This document shows positions 35,779 through 35,824 of a DNA stretch of 35,824 bases, in pieces (the stretch's first letter is position 1; each line of letters begins with the position of its first letter). The translations under genes and the position numbers were made by a program. The stretch spans positions 31,810-67,633 of the forward strand of contig NZ_KI912269.1 in NCBI RefSeq assembly GCF_000242615.2. Direction: 5' to 3'. The notes under the pieces are model-generated. The model worked only from the letters and a program-made list of their open reading frames with translations. It ran no database searches and was not told the DNA's origin. The DNA comes from Holophaga foetida DSM 6591 (lineage in GTDB: Bacteria; Acidobacteriota; Holophagae; Holophagales; Holophagaceae).

Positions 35779-35808
35779 GAAAAGGCCCGCCTTCCGGCGG
35801 GCCTTTTC
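35779..35808 (+). terminator. Intrinsic terminator of rpsU
   Basis: Stem arms 35779-35791 and 35796-35808, 13 bp, loop TTCC, with the right arm running into CCTTTTCTT. Typical rho-independent terminator on the plus strand. Confidence 0.85.
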
Positions 35809-35824
35809 TTGAAATCCAGGACGT

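Overview
The window looks like a chromosomal segment of a GC-rich, Gram-negative, diderm bacterium. It encodes outer-membrane proteins (FadL type, TonB-dependent receptor), type IV pilus minor pilins, a lipoprotein and a membrane-anchored Ser/Thr kinase with the HRDVSPQN catalytic loop common in Myxococcota and Acidobacteriota. I favour Acidobacteriota, perhaps the Holophaga/Geothrix group. That placement is inference from gene style and needs a marker search. No phage, transposase, CRISPR array or rRNA is visible.

Left half (about 0.4-18.7 kb, all minus strand): two consecutive paralogous operons for the type IV pilus tip/priming complex, each ordered fimT-pilV-pilW-pilX-pilY1. Gene junctions are the same in both: a TGATG overlap between fimT and pilV, and an 8-bp overlap between pilV and pilW. 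Operon 2 (18675-10823) lies upstream and ends at a perfect 12-bp hairpin. Operon 1 (10483-485) follows and carries one extra gene, a large lipoprotein with a C-terminal fibro-slime (PA14-like) domain, closed by a terminator. Both operons share an 18-bp upstream element (16/18 identical) at almost the same distance (126 and 127 nt) from the fimT start. The simplest reading is a duplicated minor-pilin operon making two pilus tips with different PilY1 adhesins, one with a partner surface lipoprotein.

Middle (18.9-28.3 kb): priA (minus); divergent from it, a secreted protein of unknown function; a gap with remnants of a dispersed repeat; a papain-like (C1) peptidase with a TTG start and no signal peptide; a FadL-type porin (minus); a UvrD/PcrA helicase (minus) interrupted by a 362-residue intein in helicase motif III; and tRNA-Leu(UAA) just upstream of the helicase.

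Right (28.4-35.8 kb): a TonB-dependent receptor followed 11 bp later by glycogen phosphorylase (plus); a lone MoaD/ThiS-like protein, a small coiled-coil protein and a receptor-like Ser/Thr kinase (all minus); then rpsU (ribosomal protein S21, plus) with a clear terminator.

Most likely to reward follow-up: the twin pilus-tip operons with their shared control element, the fibro-slime lipoprotein tied to one of them, and the helicase intein, whose central insert looks GIY-YIG-like rather than LAGLIDADG.
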